From an uncultured Brachyspira sp. (GTDB lineage Bacteria; Spirochaetota; Brachyspiria; Brachyspirales; Brachyspiraceae), in contig NZ_CALXRM010000032.1 in NCBI RefSeq assembly GCF_944390845.1, forward strand, positions 1 through 34,274: a DNA stretch of 34,274 nucleotides, read 5' to 3'. The translations under genes and the position numbers were made by a program. Positions 8,191 through 15,942 of the stretch are shown one piece after another. Positions within the stretch are counted from its first letter, which is position 1; each line of letters starts with the position of its first letter. The notes under the pieces are model-generated. The model searched no databases and was not told where the DNA came from. It saw only the letters and a list, made by a program, of their open reading frames with translations.

Positions 8191-8920
8191 ATGAAAAAAA
8201 TTATATTTATTGTTTTAATCATTTCTGTTTTTGTATTTTCATGCGGTAAAACAGAAACAAGTAATCAGGAAGCAGCAGGAACTATGGATATAGACTTTAA
8301 AGCTGTGTTTGGAGAAAAAGCTAATGATGATAATATATTAACACAGAATTCATATTTAAAAGTTTCAGGTACTTATGGAAATATTGATGCTAAAGTAGAC
8401 GCTACAACAGGAGCTTCAACACCTGCAGGAGCTACTAAATCTTGGGATTCTTATAGATATTAGAATAAACAATTTGCTAATAATAAAATAGAAAGAGGAT
8501 TAGGATTTTTTGTATTATATGGAGTAGCACCAGCAAAAACTTATAATTTTGATGGTATGGTAAATGGTATATCACAAAAAACTTTAGATGGTACTAATGG
8601 TCCTAAAGTTACAGGAACAGGTGTTACTAAAGATGAAACAGGTGTTATTACTATAAGATATGCTCATGCTGGCGGTCCTACAGTTTATCCTTGGGTTTAT
8701 GAATTAAAAATCTGATACTAATGGTGTGTTTAAAATAGGTTATGGTTTAGATAATAATAAAATGAGTACTTCTCAAATTTCTAATGATACTGATTTTGCA
8801 AATATAGAAATGGTTACTGATAAAGCTAAAGACGGCATACCTTATTGGCAGGGTGATTTACAAGGTACTTTTGAAAATGATACTTTGACTTTGAAAGGTA
8901 CTTTGAAAGAAGTGAAATAA
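8191..8920 (+). pseudogene. Broken lipoprotein gene (nonsense codon plus frameshift)
   Basis: The gene starts well: AAGGA Shine-Dalgarno, then a lipoprotein signal peptide ending in a lipobox (VFSC, about residues 15-18). The frame stops at TAG 8461-8463, yet coding sense continues past it in the same frame (NKQFANNKIERGLGFFVLYG) to TGA 8713. There a one-base excess in the A-run 8706-8710 shifts the frame; removing one A restores ELKSDTNGVFKIGYGLDN and reading to TAA 8920. The intact product would be about 243 residues. I do not recognise the family. Two lesions argue for decay, though sequencing error in the A-run or phase variation is possible for the second. Confidence 0.8.
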
Positions 8921-8940
8921 TAATAAAAATATTATATATG

Positions 8941-8977
8941 GAAGGGGGTTTTTTATTATAAAGCTCCTTCTTTTTTA
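8941..8977 (+). terminator. Rho-independent terminator after the lipoprotein pseudogene
   Basis: GAAGGGGGTT pairs with AAGCTCCTTC (one G-U and one mismatch), followed by TTTTTT. Confidence 0.75.
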
Positions 8978-9046
8978 TAAACAATATTTAATTTTTATAA
9001 AAATAATATATAATACATAATATTATATATGTTTAGAGGACTGTTT

Positions 9047-9592
9047 ATGAAAAAAATATTTATAATGTTTGTATTAATATTCGCATGCGTTCTTAATGCT
9101 CAAGATACGACAGATAACAGCAATTCTGAAGAAGAAATTGTTTATGAAGTAATAGAAATGGAAGATAATACGCTTCCTAATTTAAATATATCAACTTCTT
9201 TTAGATATAGTTTGAATGGAAAAGAGTTTAAAGAAATGGCAGGTAAATTTAAAATAGATAGTTCTTTATATTATATGGTATCAATAACAGCAATTATTCC
9301 AGAAGAATATGATAATGATTATATAAATGCTAATATTGTAATACCAGAAGATTCTTCCAATTATAAAGTAAAATTTTATCAAGGTACTTTATTAAATAAC
9401 AGCAATACTAATTTTAATGTTTCTGTAAGAACATCTCATCAAAGTGCAGCATATCAAAATAATTTTATATTTAAAATAGATGCTTCAAAACCTTGCTCAA
9501 TATCAGTAAAAGTGCAATTTGATGAACCGTATTCTCAAAATAATTCTTTATCAACAATAGAATTCAGAGAGAGGAAATTTGGAATATTTTAA
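9047..9592 (+). CDS. Small exported protein of unknown function
   Basis: 181 residues from ATG 9047, which has AGAGGA about 7 nt upstream; ATG 9029 is in frame but gives an odd extension before the signal peptide. Residues 1-19 form a signal peptide, probably cut after LNA before QD. An acidic stretch follows (EEEIVYEVIEMED), then a region alternating hydrophobic and polar residues that looks like a beta sandwich. No domain was recognised. The stop codon directly abuts repeat copy B at 9593. The neighbouring nuclease toxin is convergent; a role as its inhibitor is conceivable but has no direct support. Confidence 0.7.
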   Translation: MKKIFIMFVLIFACVLNAQDTTDNSNSEEEIVYEVIEMEDNTLPNLNISTSFRYSLNGKEFKEMAGKFKIDSSLYYMVSITAIIPEEYDNDYINANIVIPEDSSNYKVKFYQGTLLNNSNTNFNVSVRTSHQSAAYQNNFIFKIDASKPCSISVKVQFDEPYSQNNSLSTIEFRERKFGIF

Positions 9593-9621
9593 TATATACC
9601 TAAACAATTATATTTTGTCAA
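9593..9621 (-). promoter_or_regulatory. Outward promoter-like left end of copy B
   Basis: On the minus strand TTGACA (9621-9616), N17, TATATA (9598-9593). Its transcript would run antisense through the exported-protein gene. Confidence 0.4.
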
Positions 9622-9957
9622 AAATTATTTTATTATTTTTATTATTCGTGTGGACTAGCCCTGCGAAGCACACAGTCGTGCCACTCTGAGTACTTCGTAA
9701 CACCCCACTTCTTTTGCAACTGAAAGGAGTGCCTGCGACCATAGGAAGTCCTTTAGGGTGGTGTGCCACAAAGAAGCAGGCACAGCCCGCCTTTGGCGAA
9801 AGGCTATATTTTAGCTTAAATTGATAATTTATACTACATGTAAAACAATTTTAGTATGATTTAGTACTAATTTTTAAACTTGCACTTTCGCGAAGCGTAT
9901 CCGAGTTTATCGAGGATATAAGGTTCTTTTTGCGGGGGAAAAAGAACAACATAAAAA

Positions 9958-9986
9958 TTGACAAACTTAAAAATTTTTAGTATATA
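9958..9986 (+). promoter_or_regulatory. Outward promoter-like right end of copy B
   Basis: TTGACA (9958-9963), N17, TATATA (9981-9986). It faces the 3' end of the toxin gene from 20 nt away, so its transcript would be antisense to the nuclease domain. Confidence 0.4.
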
Positions 9987-10006
9987 CCTAAACAAATATA
10001 TTTTCA

Positions 10007-11107
10007 TTATGAAGGATTAAGTATTTTATAAATATATTTTTTGTATCCAACTTTATAGCTTACTTCAAAATTGCTTGGCCTTCCAGATTTTCCAATATAA
10101 TTTATAGTTACATTATAGTCTTTTACTTTTTGTCCGGATTCTATGAATTTTTTTATATCTTGTTCCATTTTACGCCATTGTCCGCTTCTATTAAGCTGAC
10201 GGTTCATAGGTACTAAATTATCTATATCAGGAGAACCTCCAAATTCTCTTGCTATTAAATGTCCGCCGTCATCAGTAGTTTTTCCTAAATTTTTGACAAC
10301 TTCTCTTTGTTTATATCCAAGTCTTAAATTATCTTTTGTGTATTTTAATTCTTTTGCGGATACTTGTTTTAAACGTCCTAAATCATCTGTTACTACGGTA
10401 TGACCTTTGCTATTAACTCTTGTAGCATTTTTGATTAAAGCATTTTTTCCATTGACATTTTCTATAAAAGTTTTTTTAAGATTATGTCCTTTTATAGCTC
10501 CAGCTGTAGCACCAGTTATTGCTCCCCACATATATCCTTCAGCAGAACCTTCTATTGCATATTTAACAGCATCTTTATTTATAGGTTTTCCGCTTTTTAT
10601 TGTTTCTATTGCAGTATTTAAAATTCCTCCTATAGCAGCACCTATAAATGCTTCTTTTAAAGCCTCTTTTGATGAAGCGGCAAATACAAATGATATATAT
10701 GCATTTCCTGTTCCAGCAGCAGTAAAAGAAATTACTCCTGTTACTGCTATTATACCAGTACCTATTGCAAATTGAGTTCCAACTTTTTTCCAATTTACTT
10801 CTTTTAGAATATCAGCATAATCAGAATTATTTATTTCATTTTCTAAATTTCCGTCTTCTATTACTATAAAGTCTAATTCTTCTATGTTGCCGTTTTTAAT
10901 TGTACTATCTATTATTTCAATGTCTTCAGTAAAGATATTTTTTATCTCATAGTCTTTTATTTCAAAATCTTTTAATTTTATATCTTCTGTTTTATAATTT
11001 TGTATATCATAATTTTCTAATTTATAATCTTCTATTTCATAAGAATATATTAGATTATTTAATAGTAGTATTGATAATATAGTTAATATAATTTTTTTGA
11101 ATAACAT
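10007..11107 (-). CDS. Secreted polymorphic toxin with C-terminal DNA/RNA non-specific endonuclease domain
   Basis: 366 residues. Residues 1-22 are a signal peptide. Residues 23-80 are an acidic low-complexity repeat of short units such as YEIEDYKLENYDIQNYK. Residues 108-210 are Gly/Ala-rich and hydrophobic, like the pre-toxin segments of polymorphic toxins. The C-terminus matches the Endonuclea_NS_2-type nuclease seen in LXG toxins: GGHLIAREFGGSPDIDNLVP (catalytic H283, with N297 and N302), then LNRSGQWRKME and a final beta region (VTINYIGKSGRPSNFEVSYKV). The natural target is probably nucleic acid in rival cells. No immunity gene is recognisable on either side. Repeat copies B and C flank it, and copy C could supply the promoter. 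AAAGG lies 6 nt before the ATG. Confidence 0.8.
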   Translation of the reverse strand: MLFKKIILTILSILLLNNLIYSYEIEDYKLENYDIQNYKTEDIKLKDFEIKDYEIKNIFTEDIEIIDSTIKNGNIEELDFIVIEDGNLENEINNSDYADILKEVNWKKVGTQFAIGTGIIAVTGVISFTAAGTGNAYISFVFAASSKEALKEAFIGAAIGGILNTAIETIKSGKPINKDAVKYAIEGSAEGYMWGAITGATAGAIKGHNLKKTFIENVNGKNALIKNATRVNSKGHTVVTDDLGRLKQVSAKELKYTKDNLRLGYKQREVVKNLGKTTDDGGHLIAREFGGSPDIDNLVPMNRQLNRSGQWRKMEQDIKKFIESGQKVKDYNVTINYIGKSGRPSNFEVSYKVGYKKYIYKILNPS

Positions 11108-11189
11108 AATAAACCTTTTATTATTATATAAAAAATAATAAATGAATTGTGTATTTAGTCAAGATACATGAATGTTTTGAAATATTTTA

Positions 11190-11218
11190 TATATACCTAA
11201 ACAACTATATTTTGTCAA
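11190..11218 (-). promoter_or_regulatory. Outward promoter-like left end of copy C, facing the toxin gene
   Basis: On the minus strand TTGACA (11218-11213), N17, TATATA (11195-11190). Transcription would start near 11183 and run into the toxin gene, whose ATG is about 75 nt further on. Confidence 0.5.
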
Positions 11219-11519
11219 AAATAAATTTATATTTTTGCTTTTATATCTGGGGCTTTGCCCACCCTCTGCGTGCTTACGCAACACCCAACTTCTTTTGCGA
11301 CCGAATGGAGTGCCTGCGCCCATAGGAAGTCCTTTAGGGTGGCGTGCCCCAAAGAACCTATATCCTCGACAAGCTCAGATACGCTTTCGTGAAAGGCTAC
11401 ATAGGCTTTAATTTTATAGGTTATCTTACATATAAGACAATTTTAGTATGATTTAGTACTAATTTTATACCTTGCACTTTCGCGAAGCGTACCTGCGGCG
11501 GGAAAAGTTGAATAAAAAA

Positions 11520-11548
11520 TTGACAAAGTTAAAAATTTTCAGTATATA
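11520..11548 (+). promoter_or_regulatory. Outward promoter-like right end of copy C
   Basis: TTGACA (11520-11525), N17, TATATA (11543-11548). It faces the 3' end of the acetyltransferase gene and would give an antisense transcript. Confidence 0.4.
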
Positions 11549-11586
11549 TTTTATATAAAAGTGTTTTTATAAATTTTAACAAATAA

Positions 11587-12024
11587 TTATAATTTCATGT
11601 GTATTATAGGGAAATTGTTTCCAAGCTCATCAAATTCATCTCTTTTATATGCTTTAAATCCTATATGTTTATAGAAGTTGTAGGCATTTGTATTTTGTTC
11701 ATTTACAGATACTTCTTTGATAGCATAATTTGTTATAGCATATTCTATTAATTTTTTTCCTATTCCTTTACCTATAATTGTAGGATCTAAAAAAAGCATT
11801 TCTATTTTTTTATCATCTATACCAATAAAGCCTTTTGCTTCATTATCTATTTCTACAACAATCAAATCTTTTACAACTATGAATGCTTGTTTTACATGTT
11901 TTGATATATTTATAATATCATCTTCTTTTAAGAATAGATGTGTAGCCCTTACAGATCTTTCCCATACAATATAGAGTTTATCTATAATTGCATCATCTCG
12001 ATTTTTTAATTCATATATATTCAT
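11587..12024 (-). CDS. GNAT-family N-acetyltransferase, YjaB-like
   Basis: 145 residues. The order of motifs matches E. coli YjaB: WERSVRATHLFL near the N-terminus, IEMLFLDPTIIGKGIGKKLI (beta4 and the acetyl-CoA pyrophosphate loop, G-x-G-I-G-K), VNEQNTNAYNFYKHIGFK (motif B) and FDELGNNFPIIHM at the end. YjaB binds acetyl-CoA, but its natural acceptor is not settled as far as I know. It lies alone between copy C and the terminator of the binding-lipoprotein gene. Its Shine-Dalgarno is weak. Confidence 0.85.
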   Translation of the reverse strand: MNIYELKNRDDAIIDKLYIVWERSVRATHLFLKEDDIINISKHVKQAFIVVKDLIVVEIDNEAKGFIGIDDKKIEMLFLDPTIIGKGIGKKLIEYAITNYAIKEVSVNEQNTNAYNFYKHIGFKAYKRDEFDELGNNFPIIHMKL

Positions 12025-12037
12025 AATCTTATTATTA

Positions 12038-12081
12038 AAAAATAATTGGTATTGAGTTTTATTAATTTACCCAATACCAAT
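12038..12081 (-). terminator. Rho-independent terminator of the amino-acid-binding lipoprotein gene
   Basis: TTGGTATTG (12046-12054) pairs with CAATACCAA (12072-12080). On the minus strand the stem is followed by TTATTTTTTAA, so it terminates the gene to its right. Confidence 0.75.
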
Positions 12082-12105
12082 AATTAAATTTTTTATTTTA
12101 TTTGT

Positions 12106-12858
12106 TTATTTGAAATTTTTCTCTATTAATTTTTCATAAGTGCCGTTAGTCATTATTTGAGATAAGCCTGCATTAATTTTTTCTAAAAGAGCAGTTTCAT
12201 CTTTTCTCATCGCTATAGCATAATTTTCTTGAACAGCATCGCTTTCTACTAATTTGATATCATCATTATATTTTTCAAAACTTTTACAAGGTTCTTTGTC
12301 AAATACAACAGCAGCAATTTTTTTTGATTTTAATGCTAATACAGCACTTGCTCCAGTATCAAATTTCTCAACATTTACGCCTTCTTTTTCAGTCATTATA
12401 GTATCGCCTGTAGTTCCTATAACAACACCTATATTTTTTCCATTCAAATCATCAAATGTTTTTATAGAGTCATCGTCTTTATGTACAAGCATTACCTGAC
12501 TTGATACATAATATGGTTCTGAGAAATTGACAAATTGTTTTCTGTCTTCTGTTACTGTCATGCTTGCTATTATAACATCTATTTTTTTAGATTGTAATGC
12601 TGGTAAAAGTCCATTAAATTGCATGTGTGTGAATTCAACATTCAAACCAGATAATTTAGCAACCTCATTCATTATATCATAATCGAAGCCTGCTATTTTT
12701 CCATTATCTAAATAACCAAAAGGCGGAAAATCAACATCTATTCCAACATATATTGGTTTGTCTGTATTTGCTGATGATGCATCAGAAGTTTTTGAACTAT
12801 TACAAGAAACGATTATCATTGATGAAATAATCATTATAAATATTATTATTTTTTTCAT
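12106..12858 (-). CDS. Amino-acid ABC transporter substrate-binding lipoprotein (SBP family 3)
   Basis: 250 residues. The signal peptide ends in a lipobox (IIVSC), so the mature protein is lipid-anchored at about Cys19. The body is bacterial solute-binding family 3: YVGIDVDFPPFGYLDNG, IAGFDYDIMNEVAK, ALQSKKIDVIIASMTVTEDR, FVNFSEPYYVSSQVM and GTTGD. This family delivers polar amino acids such as Arg, His, Gln or cystine; the ligand cannot be read here. No permease or ATPase gene adjoins it, so it is an orphan binding protein sharing a transporter encoded elsewhere. GAAGG precedes the ATG and a terminator follows. Confidence 0.9.
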   Translation of the reverse strand: MKKIIIFIMIISSMIIVSCNSSKTSDASSANTDKPIYVGIDVDFPPFGYLDNGKIAGFDYDIMNEVAKLSGLNVEFTHMQFNGLLPALQSKKIDVIIASMTVTEDRKQFVNFSEPYYVSSQVMLVHKDDDSIKTFDDLNGKNIGVVIGTTGDTIMTEKEGVNVEKFDTGASAVLALKSKKIAAVVFDKEPCKSFEKYNDDIKLVESDAVQENYAIAMRKDETALLEKINAGLSQIMTNGTYEKLIEKNFK

Positions 12859-12911
12859 TTTGTACCTTCTTTTAATTAATAAAATAACTGTTTAGAGTAT
12901 TATTGCGAAAG

Positions 12912-12940
12912 ATATTACTTCAAGTTTATATAAAAGTCAA
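12912..12940 (-). promoter_or_regulatory. Probable promoter of the binding-lipoprotein gene
   Basis: On the minus strand TTGACT (12940-12935), N17, TAATAT (12917-12912), leaving a leader of about 50 nt. Confidence 0.5.
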
Positions 12941-12984
12941 GTAATAAAAACTTAAATAAATAAAAAAATATAGTTATCATAATA

Positions 12985-13012
12985 TTGATATAATGATTAT
13001 TTAATATATAAT
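12985..13012 (+). promoter_or_regulatory. Probable birA promoter, leaderless layout
   Basis: TTGATA (12985-12990), N16, TATAAT (13007-13012). Only six nt separate the -10 box from the birA ATG at 13019, and no Shine-Dalgarno exists, so the transcript probably begins at or next to the start codon. Confidence 0.55.
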
Positions 13013-13018
13013 AAAAAA

Positions 13019-13786
13019 ATGATAGTTAACATATTTACAGAAAATTTAAATACAAAAATATACGGCAAAAACACTTTATTATTTGAATCATTAGACAGTA
13101 CAAATAAAAGAATGATGGAAGATTTAAATAATAAAATGAATCTTGAAGAAGGAACTGTATATATAGCATTGAAGCAGACATCTGGAAAGGGAAGCTACGG
13201 CAATAAATGGCAATCTGATAATAATTTAGGATTATGGTTCAGTGTATTAGTGTATACTCCATTTAAGAAAGAGGCTTTAAGTTTTTTACCGGGTATTGCA
13301 TTAAGCAAATGTCTAAGAGAAAAATATAATGTTGATGCTCATGTTAAATGGCCTAATGATGTTTTAGTTGAAAATAAAAAAATATCAGGCACTCTTATAC
13401 AAGTTACACCTATAGATAATAGAAATGCATGCATAATAGGTACTGGAGTTAATTTATATCAAAATAAAGAGGATTTCCCTATTGATATACAGCATAAAGC
13501 AACTTCATTATACATGGAAACTGGGAGCATGGCAGAATTATCTTCATTTTACAAAGAACTTATTTCTTATTTTGAAGAGGTTTATACAAGTGACAGAAGT
13601 TTATCAGATTATTTTAGAGAATACAGCAAAATGATAGGTAAGCATATAAAAGCTAAAAAAGATGATGAAGATATTAATGCTATAGTAAAAGATATTACAG
13701 AAGAAGGCTATCTTATAGTGGAAGTAAATGGAAAAACAGAAACTTGGATATCAAGAGCTTCTTTAGATATAGATACAAATTATTAA
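13019..13786 (+). CDS. birA: Biotin-protein ligase, catalytic-only (group I BirA)
   Basis: 255 residues. LFESLDSTNKRM begins the ligase core. QTSGKGSYGNKWQSDNNLGLWFS is the biotinyl-AMP binding loop (GRGRxGRxW type, here variant GKGSYGNKW). HVKWPNDVLVENKKISGTLIQ carries the KWPNDV motif and catalytic Lys region, and a C-terminal SH3-like domain ends the protein. It joins biotin to carrier proteins such as the acetyl-CoA carboxylase subunit. There is no N-terminal helix-turn-helix, so unlike E. coli BirA it should not repress biotin genes. No biotin gene is nearby. The start is judged by the domain boundary and the promoter spacing. Confidence 0.92.
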   Translation: MIVNIFTENLNTKIYGKNTLLFESLDSTNKRMMEDLNNKMNLEEGTVYIALKQTSGKGSYGNKWQSDNNLGLWFSVLVYTPFKKEALSFLPGIALSKCLREKYNVDAHVKWPNDVLVENKKISGTLIQVTPIDNRNACIIGTGVNLYQNKEDFPIDIQHKATSLYMETGSMAELSSFYKELISYFEEVYTSDRSLSDYFREYSKMIGKHIKAKKDDEDINAIVKDITEEGYLIVEVNGKTETWISRASLDIDTNY

Positions 13787-13810
13787 AAAATTACTGAAAA
13801 GGAAAGAATT

Positions 13811-14044
13811 ATGAGAAAACCGATACCATATAAAAAACCAGAAGAAAAAAAGCAAGTTAATAAAAAAAGAATCGTATGGTTAGTAATATTTGAATTAATA
13901 ATTATTATATTAGCCATTGTTACAACAGCTATTATATCATTATTATTTGGTGTTAGTCCGTATATAAGTGCTGCTATTAGTGCTGCTATACTTATAGTAT
14001 TTAGTATATTTCTTGCTAAGGAGTTTTTATTTAATAATAAATAA
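13811..14044 (+). CDS. Small two-helix membrane protein of unknown function
   Basis: 77 residues. A basic N-terminus (MRKPIPYKKPEEKKQVNKKR) is followed by two hydrophobic segments (about 22-46 and 50-70), then a short charged tail. GGAAAG about 6 nt before the ATG and a terminator just after the stop support it over the longer open frame on the other strand. It lies 24 bp after birA and is probably co-transcribed. No family was recognised. Confidence 0.7.
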   Translation: MRKPIPYKKPEEKKQVNKKRIVWLVIFELIIIILAIVTTAIISLLFGVSPYISAAISAAILIVFSIFLAKEFLFNNK

Positions 14045-14050
14045 AAAAAT

Positions 14051-14092
14051 AACCTATCAAATAAATGGGGTTTTATTTGATAGGCATTTTTA
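14051..14092 (+). terminator. Rho-independent terminator of birA and the small membrane protein gene
   Basis: CCTATCAAATAAA (14053-14065) pairs perfectly with TTTATTTGATAGG (14072-14084), followed by CATTTTTAA. Confidence 0.85.
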
Positions 14093-14259
14093 AGAAAACA
14101 TATGATAAAAAATAAAAACAATCTAAGATGCATAGTATACTATATAATGTTTTTGTCAATATAAAAATTATAAATCTTTTAAAAATAAATGGTGTAAAAT
14201 ACATAAAGCATATATTTTTATCTTACATTTTGTACAAAAATAGATAGCTTGTTATGTAA

Positions 14260-15942
14260 TCATAAACATATTTCTTTTTTATTACTGACCTTAAAAAATA
14301 TAATAAGCGATATAATAGTTGTTAATGTTAGTATGGTAGAAAGTGCGGCAGCAGTTCCATAACTTGCCCTAATAACTTCCTGATAAATAGCTACAGACAT
14401 AGTACGGGATCTGGTGGTATATAATATTATAGATGAGCTTAATTCATTAATAGTGGTTATCCAGCTTAATATAGCCCCTGACAGTACACCTGAAAGCATT
14501 AATTTGGCTGTTATATTGAAGAAAGTCTTTATTTGCGATGCTCCAAGACTTATAGAAGCTTCTTCAACATTCTTGTTTATTTGATAAAGTATAGCTGAAC
14601 TTGATCTTAATGTATATGGAAGCCTTCTAATTATTAATGATATTATTATGATTATAGAAGTTCCTGTTAATGCTATTGGAGGCTTATTAAAGGATATTAA
14701 GAATGTTATCCCTAATATAGAACCGGGTATTATATACGGAAACATTGATACTATATCTATTATATTAGTAAAAATATTTTTTCTTCTTGTTGTTATGTAG
14801 GCTGTAAGCATTCCTATTATTATTATTAAAATTATAGTTATTATGCCGTATACATAAGTATTTTTTATAGATGAAGCCAATGAGTTAAATATTGTTATAT
14901 AGCTGTCAAATGAAAATTCATTGGTAAATACTGATCTATTGGTTTTAAGAAATGAAGTATATATAACAGTTATTTGAGGAAGTATAGAAATGAATACTAA
15001 ACTGTATAAACAAAAATGAATAAGTATTGATTTTATGCCTTTTATATTTTTAGGCTTTATACTATTCATTGAACTCATAGCATAAGATTTTTTGTTTACA
15101 ATATATTTTTGAACTATAAACATTATAGTTGTTATTATAACCATTATAACAGACATAGATGCCGAGAAATTAGCATTGCTTCCAACTTCGCTTATAAACT
15201 CAGAATATATCATAGTAGGCATCGTTCTGTATCCTTCTCCTATTAACATTGGAGTACCGAAATCAGCTAATGCATTCATAAATACAATAAGTCCTGCTGA
15301 AAGTATTGTAGGTTTTATTAATGGTATAGTTACAGTAATATTTCTTATGAAGCTTGAAGCTCCTAAACTTTCAGAAGCTTCTAAAAGAGAATTGTCTATT
15401 TTTGATAAAGCTCCATAAACATACATAAATATAAACGGATATAATTTTAATGAAAATACTAAAAGTATGCCTCCGAATCCATATATTGTGGGTATATTAA
15501 TTCCAATAGATTCAAAAAATTTTGTTATAACTCCGTTTCTTCCAAGAAGAAGTATCCAAGAATAAGCTCCTATAAAAGCAGGCGACATCATAGAAATAAT
15601 TATTAAAATTTCAATGGCTCTTTTGCCTTTTAGATTATACATTTTCATGCAGTATGCTAAAGGCGTCCCTATTAATACTGCAAGTGTAGTTACAGATATA
15701 GTTACAATAAAACTGTTTATTAAAGTGCTGTAATAATATTTTTTTGTAAATAATCTTATAAAATTATTTAATGTCCATTCGCCGGTTTTTACATCTTTGA
15801 AGCTGCTTAAAAATAATGAAAATAAAGGATATACTAAAAATATAGCAAATACCAATGCCATTATTAAAGTTATATATGTCCAAAAGTCCATTTTTTTAAA
15901 ATAGTTATTTATATTGTTAAAAGAATTATTCTTTATAATCAT
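14260..15942 (-). CDS. Fused ABC permease of the iron(III)/sugar-phosphate type (FbpB/AfuB-like)
   Basis: 560 residues with about twelve membrane segments in two homologous halves. Each half carries an EAA loop for docking the ATPase: LLEASESLGASSFIRNITVTIPLI in the first and EEASISLGASQIKTFFNI in the second. This is the two-in-one permease layout of SfuB, FbpB and AfuB. The ATG overlaps the stop of the ATPase gene (ATGA, 4 bp), so translation is coupled. It is the last gene of the operon. In the B. hyodysenteriae bit locus, as I recall it, two permease genes (bitE, bitF) are described; here they are one frame. Confidence 0.9.
   Translation of the reverse strand: MIIKNNSFNNINNYFKKMDFWTYITLIMALVFAIFLVYPLFSLFLSSFKDVKTGEWTLNNFIRLFTKKYYYSTLINSFIVTISVTTLAVLIGTPLAYCMKMYNLKGKRAIEILIIISMMSPAFIGAYSWILLLGRNGVITKFFESIGINIPTIYGFGGILLVFSLKLYPFIFMYVYGALSKIDNSLLEASESLGASSFIRNITVTIPLIKPTILSAGLIVFMNALADFGTPMLIGEGYRTMPTMIYSEFISEVGSNANFSASMSVIMVIITTIMFIVQKYIVNKKSYAMSSMNSIKPKNIKGIKSILIHFCLYSLVFISILPQITVIYTSFLKTNRSVFTNEFSFDSYITIFNSLASSIKNTYVYGIITIILIIIIGMLTAYITTRRKNIFTNIIDIVSMFPYIIPGSILGITFLISFNKPPIALTGTSIIIIISLIIRRLPYTLRSSSAILYQINKNVEEASISLGASQIKTFFNITAKLMLSGVLSGAILSWITTINELSSSIILYTTRSRTMSVAIYQEVIRASYGTAAALSTILTLTTIISLIIFFKVSNKKEICL

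Larger units (their letters stand above)
9593..9986 (+). mobile_element. MITE-like GC-rich repeat, copy B
   Basis: About 394 bp in the same orientation as copies A and C. Its ends are TATATA-N17-TGTCAA (9593-9621) and TTGACA-N17-TATATA (9958-9986). It has the GC-rich blocks CCCCACTTCTTTTGCAAC and CATAGGAAGTCCTTTAGGGT, and the conserved block at 9845-9874. A block reading CGCGAAGCGTATCCGAG (near 9889) is the inverse of one in copy A, so the core is a mosaic of reshuffled modules. The first base follows the stop codon of the exported-protein gene. Confidence 0.8.
11190..11548 (+). mobile_element. MITE-like GC-rich repeat, copy C
   Basis: About 359 bp in the same orientation as A and B. Ends are TATATA-N17-TGTCAA (11190-11218) and TTGACA-N17-TATATA (11520-11548). 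It contains GGGGCTTTGCCC, the CATAGGAAGTCCTTTAGGGT block shared with copy B, the CCTCGACAAGCTC block shared with copy A, and the conserved block at 11437-11466. It fills most of the gap between the toxin gene and the acetyltransferase gene, where no gene is seen. Confidence 0.8.

Noticed and set aside
10407-10775. 122-codon open frame on the plus strand
   Set aside because: Antisense to the Gly/Ala-rich part of the toxin gene; no start signal.
13783-14133. 116-codon open frame on the minus strand
   Set aside because: It is the mirror of the small membrane protein 13811-14044, which has a Shine-Dalgarno and a following terminator, and it runs through that terminator.
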